From Enchytraeus crypticus (taxonomy: Eukaryota; Annelida; Clitellata; Enchytraeida; Enchytraeidae): a DNA stretch of 64,000 nucleotides. The position numbers and the translations under genes are program-made. The stretch covers positions 62,001 through 126,000 of the forward strand of contig CAJHZI010000793.1 in NCBI GenBank assembly GCA_905160935.1, given 5' to 3'. Shown piece after piece: positions 60,886 to 64,000 of the stretch. Below the pieces are notes generated by a model. It saw nothing but the letters and a program-made list of their open reading frames with translations, did not search any database and was not told the DNA's origin. The number at the start of each line of letters is the position of its first letter. Within the stretch, counting starts at the first letter, position 1.

Positions 60886-61204
60886 TCATCATCATATCTG
60901 AGATCAATTGAACTCATAGAATCATGTAAACATATTCGCTAGAACTTGCTGCGTGTCTAGCGCGTAATCTATTAAACGTCTCCTATTCTCCGCTACTCTC
61001 TGCTCCACGTGGCGCAAACCCGGCCACAATGAACTTATCCAGACACAATTCACGGCGGACTGACTCCCTAAGGAACATAATAGTTCTTAATGCCTCCAAC
61101 CATCCAGAAATAAATGTGGGACTCATGGGTTCCGTCTTCCTCCCATCGGCCTTTCCTTTCCCATCATCGTGATTATACGCAGTGAATCCTTTTCCTTTAG
61201 AATA

Positions 61205-61440
61205 TCTTAAGAGCGTAGGGGTAACGTCATGAAGCTATAAATGACAGATCCTGAGCTGAATTGAACTCTCGTGGGCTCGAATGCCAGCCGAGCTGACCTG
61301 AGAGTAAAATATCGGACATTCACTGGACAGATTATACGGTAGGCCTACATGGACTAAAATTGCCTAACGATTTAAACATGAGGTATTAAAAGTGATAGAT
61401 ATCAACAGAGTTGATCATTTCACTATAATGCGTGTTTTTA
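61205..61440 (+). mobile_element. SINE-like repeat, second copy of the 10.4-kb family
   Basis: GTAACGTCATGAAGC, GAATTGAACTCTCGTGGG, GACATTCACTGGAC and TTGATCATTTCACTATAATG align with 10,500-10,740. The A box is weaker here than in the other copy. Confidence 0.7.
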
Positions 61441-61604
61441 CTTTACCTCTTTTACTCTACTGCCCGCCCACGAACCACTTCACCGGATTTTAATTCTCGT
61501 CATTTATTCGATTCCAAACTCTGCTATTCGGTTTGCATTCGGTTTTCACGGTGTTTAATGATGTCGTGGCATGTTTAACATATCCCTGTGCATCTATACT
61601 AGTC

Positions 61605-61790
61605 ATTGTTGTAGCAATGTCTAACCTCTATCTAATCTATTTATTGTTGTAGCAATGTCTAACCTCTATCTAATCTATTTATTGTTGTAGCAATATTGAA
61701 CCTCTATCTAATCTATTTATTGTTGTAGCAATATTGAACCTCTATCTAATCTATTTATTGTTGTAGCAATATAGCACGCTGAATGTGAAC
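61605..61790. repeat. 38-bp tandem repeat, five copies
   Basis: ATTGTTGTAGCAAT starts at 61,605, 61,643, 61,681, 61,719 and 61,757, an exact 38-bp period. The body is (A/T)(G/T)TCTAACCTCTATCTAATC. Confidence 0.95.
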
Positions 61791-61799
61791 CAGGGTTTA

Positions 61800-62365
61800 T
61801 TTTGTGATTAATTATTAGCTTCCTGCATTTCTTTAATTTAGATTTTCGTTTGATTTCGCAGAAGAATTGCCATTAACACGAACCGGTTCTGCGCTTTCTT
61901 CCCGCAATCTTTTATTCTTCACACTCTCTGGGCGGTGGCTGAGTAAGTTCATTACACTGTACAAATGATTTATCCAACAATGCAGTCGACAAAAATCTTA
62001 TAACTACAATTTTATCTCAAACAAACGCGTCTTTTGAAAGCTTTTGAGCACACTCTGACTGACTTAGCCGTTAACTGATGGAAGCCTGGATGTTATATGG
62101 ATGTGATTGATGCAGCCGACGATTAGATGTTATAGCAATTTAAACAAATATTGTTACATTACACTTGACTGGAGATTAGCATTGAAGAAAACTATTGGAA
62201 TATTTACAAATATCATATGCTTCATTGGAATTTACTAACATAATGAATTTAAATAGGTAAATGGTGAAATTTAGTTATTATACATGAAAAGTGTTGTAAT
62301 GAAAAGGAGTTGATAGAAACAAAGTCTTTTTACTTGTTACACGTGTTATTGCTCCGTCAAGTTAG
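61800..62365. other. intergenic, no feature recognised
   Basis: AT-rich sequence with no domain, RNA gene or repeat seen. Confidence 0.6.
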
Positions 62366-62369
62366 TTCA

Positions 62370-62670
62370 AGTTAGCTGTGGGCCTCCCCGCTCTGGGGGC
62401 CTCCCCACTCTGGGGGCCTCCCCGCTCCGGGGGCCGCCCGCTCCGGGGGCCGCTTGACAGGGAGCAGCCTGCCATGGGGCCGCCACGCACTGGCTGGGGG
62501 CTGGCCTCTGGCAGGCTGCCCCCTGGCAAGCCGCCCCCATGGCGGGGGCCACTCGCCCATGACAGGCCTGCCTAGGGGAGGCCCGCCTAGGGGAGGTCCG
62601 CCTCGAGCAGTCCGCCCCTGGCAGTCCGCCCCTAGCAGTCCGCCCTGAGCAGTCCACCTCTAGCAGTCCG
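62370..62670. repeat. GC-rich minisatellite island
   Basis: Three short-period blocks lie side by side: GGGGGCCTCCCC(G/A)CTC units (about 17 bp), GGGGAGG(C/T)CCGCCT units (15 bp) and AGCAGTCCGCCCCT units (14 bp). Many G runs and C runs could fold into quadruplex forms. The long open frames on both strands come from the lack of stops in this composition and are not genes. Confidence 0.9.
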
Positions 62671-62699
62671 CCTTGTTATCGTCTCAGTTAACTGACGAC

Positions 62700-63292
62700 G
62701 AATGTGGCAGTCCGAATGAGTAAGTTAACGTCAAGGTCAGAAGATCTTGGATCTTCTCTTCAAGACGCCTTTACAGTGGGTATGAATAAATCAAAACCGG
62801 AGCGGCTCAGACGGAAGCTATAGGCTTGAGGTATTTCCAAAATGTACTGGCGTAGTTTCTATTTTTCTTCCTTGTTTAGACTCCTATTATGTCTTTGAGG
62901 ATGGCTAAGTTTTCTAGGCCTTTAGAGGTTTGTTCAAATCTCGTGAGAGCTTTGTTCTTGAGATCTTTTAGTCGGTCGGCAATTGGTTGTATACCAGTCC
63001 TCTCATACAGAGTTGCATTAGACGTGAGCTTGTTGACTCCTAGAGCTGCCCGTAGGGCTCGTCTTTCAGCCAACTCTAACTGTTTAATTGCGATGTAGTC
63101 TTCCTCAGAAAATGCAACAGCACCGTATTCCAGAACTGGTCGAATTAGTTGTTTGTAGATTCGGACAAGAGTAGTAGGACTTGCGCCCCATCCTTGACCT
63201 CTTACCATTTTAAGAAGGTTAAGTCTTTCAGTGGCTGTTGCCGCTTTTTCTTTGCTATGGTTTGTTAAGGTGCTAATGTGGCAGTCACTCAC
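62700..63292 (-). mobile_element. LINE 3: C-terminal part of a jockey-like ORF2 plus 3' UTR
   Basis: The minus strand is open for 138 codons (63,292-62,876): ATERLNLLKMVRGQGWGASP, TTLVRIYKQLIRPVLEYGAV, QLELAERRALRAALGV and TLYERTGIQPIADRL. This is the thumb/C-terminal region after the catalytic palm of a non-LTR reverse transcriptase, so no catalytic motif is present. The 3' UTR ends GGCGTCTTGAAGAGAAGATC then CAAGATCTTCTGACCTTGAC and GTTAAC near 62,720. It is 5' truncated. The open frame suggests a young insertion. Confidence 0.85.
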
Positions 63293-63643
63293 GAGCCGCT
63301 GCTTTTATACTGCGCAGAGGCGAACCGGTTACGTGATTGTAGAACCGGTTAACTGGCTATGTTAATTTACCGGTTGAGTAAGCTAATTTACCGTTAAATA
63401 AACTGGTTACGGCTCATTAGATTTAGCAGCCATTCAGAATTAACATATTAATGTTTGTTTGAATTTAGCGTATAATTATGGAATATACTAACAAATTATT
63501 AAATTAAAAATATTAATAAAAGATATTTAATAAAAGTTATAAATTCATGGTTTATCCAGCTTGTTGGTGTGTCTCTTAATGAACACATAACACAGAGTAC
63601 GAGTAGAAATCTGTGTCTTAGGCCCGCTACTTGAGCAATAACC

Positions 63644-63725
63644 AGAAAGAGAGAGAGAGAGATCGAGAGAGAGAGAGGTGCATAGGGAAATTGAGAGCAA
63701 GAGATAGAGGCATAGGTAGAGAGCT

Positions 63726-63765
<40 letters not shown>

Positions 63766-63768
63766 ATT

Positions 63769-63810
<42 letters not shown>

Positions 63811-63847
63811 CAAAGGGAGAAAGCTAGAGAGAGATAGAGATTGATTA

Positions 63848-63884
<37 letters not shown>

Positions 63885-63949
63885 TATGTGTAGGGAGAGT
63901 GAGAGCGAGAGGTATAGGGAGAGAGCTAGTGAGAGAGAGAGACTGATTA

Positions 63950-64000
<51 letters not shown>
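63644..64000. repeat. (GA)n-rich tract and (AT)n at the window edge
   Basis: GAGA blocks alternate with GATTGATTAAGA and CATAGGGA-like spacers in a loose higher-order pattern (63,644-63,950). An (AT)n tract then runs off the window. Confidence 0.95.

Noticed and set aside
62367-62657. GC-rich ORFs on both strands (up to 96 codons)
   Set aside because: Product of short GC-rich repeats without stops; no splice or start context.

Overview
The window is animal nuclear DNA: intron-rich, AT-rich and packed with dispersed retroposons and microsatellites. Nothing is bacterial or organellar, and there is no CRISPR array. Two genes can be named with confidence because I could join their exons with GT/AG junctions in a single consistent reading frame. 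Protein features point to a metazoan, probably an aquatic invertebrate. I cannot name the species from sequence alone.

Layout. (1) 1-12,650 is a mobile-element and satellite field. It holds a decayed non-LTR retrotransposon (345-2390, minus), several copies of one LINE 3' tail family, two Tc1/mariner-like fragments in opposite orientation, GC-richer tandem arrays (48 bp at 4.6 kb, 90 bp at 5.5 kb, 51/62 bp at 8.1 kb) with unassigned ORFs around them, and a hAT-type element (10,935-12,213) with a LINE fragment nested inside. (2) 12,660-40,006 (+) is the PP1 regulatory subunit gene PPP1R10/PNUTS. A TATA-less promoter with an E-box and two YY1-like sites precedes 18 coding exons (2625 nt, 874 aa). 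These encode a TFIIS N-terminal-like domain, serine-rich linkers, a KVTW PP1-docking motif, a Met/Gly/Pro-rich segment and a C-terminal CCCH zinc finger. (3) 43,389-48,191 (+) is the small lysosomal GTPase gene ARL8: seven coding exons, 187 aa. (4) 58,744-52,311 (-) is a four-exon gene for a 478-aa type II membrane protein. It resembles Golgi glycosyltransferases, with an NDD motif and a second domain at the C terminus; a LINE sits in its second intron. (5) 58.8-64 kb is intergenic, with a complete tRNA-derived SINE, minisatellites, a third LINE fragment and microsatellites at the edge.

The three host genes do not form an obvious pathway. PNUTS acts in the nucleus on PP1 and RNA polymerase II, ARL8 acts on lysosome positioning, and the third product is predicted to be a Golgi enzyme.

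The most unusual structure is repeat growth at splice sites of the PNUTS gene. A 54-bp array upstream of exon 4 repeats its 3' splice site about nine times. A 51-bp in-frame array repeats the exon 9 donor five times. A 39-bp in-frame duplication repeats the exon 15 acceptor. The second theme is LINE-SINE 3' tail sharing: a LINE at 55-57 kb and a tRNA SINE at 60.6 kb end in the same sequence. A different LINE at 63 kb shares its tail with 52.2 kb, where the hairpin stem appears conserved by paired changes.
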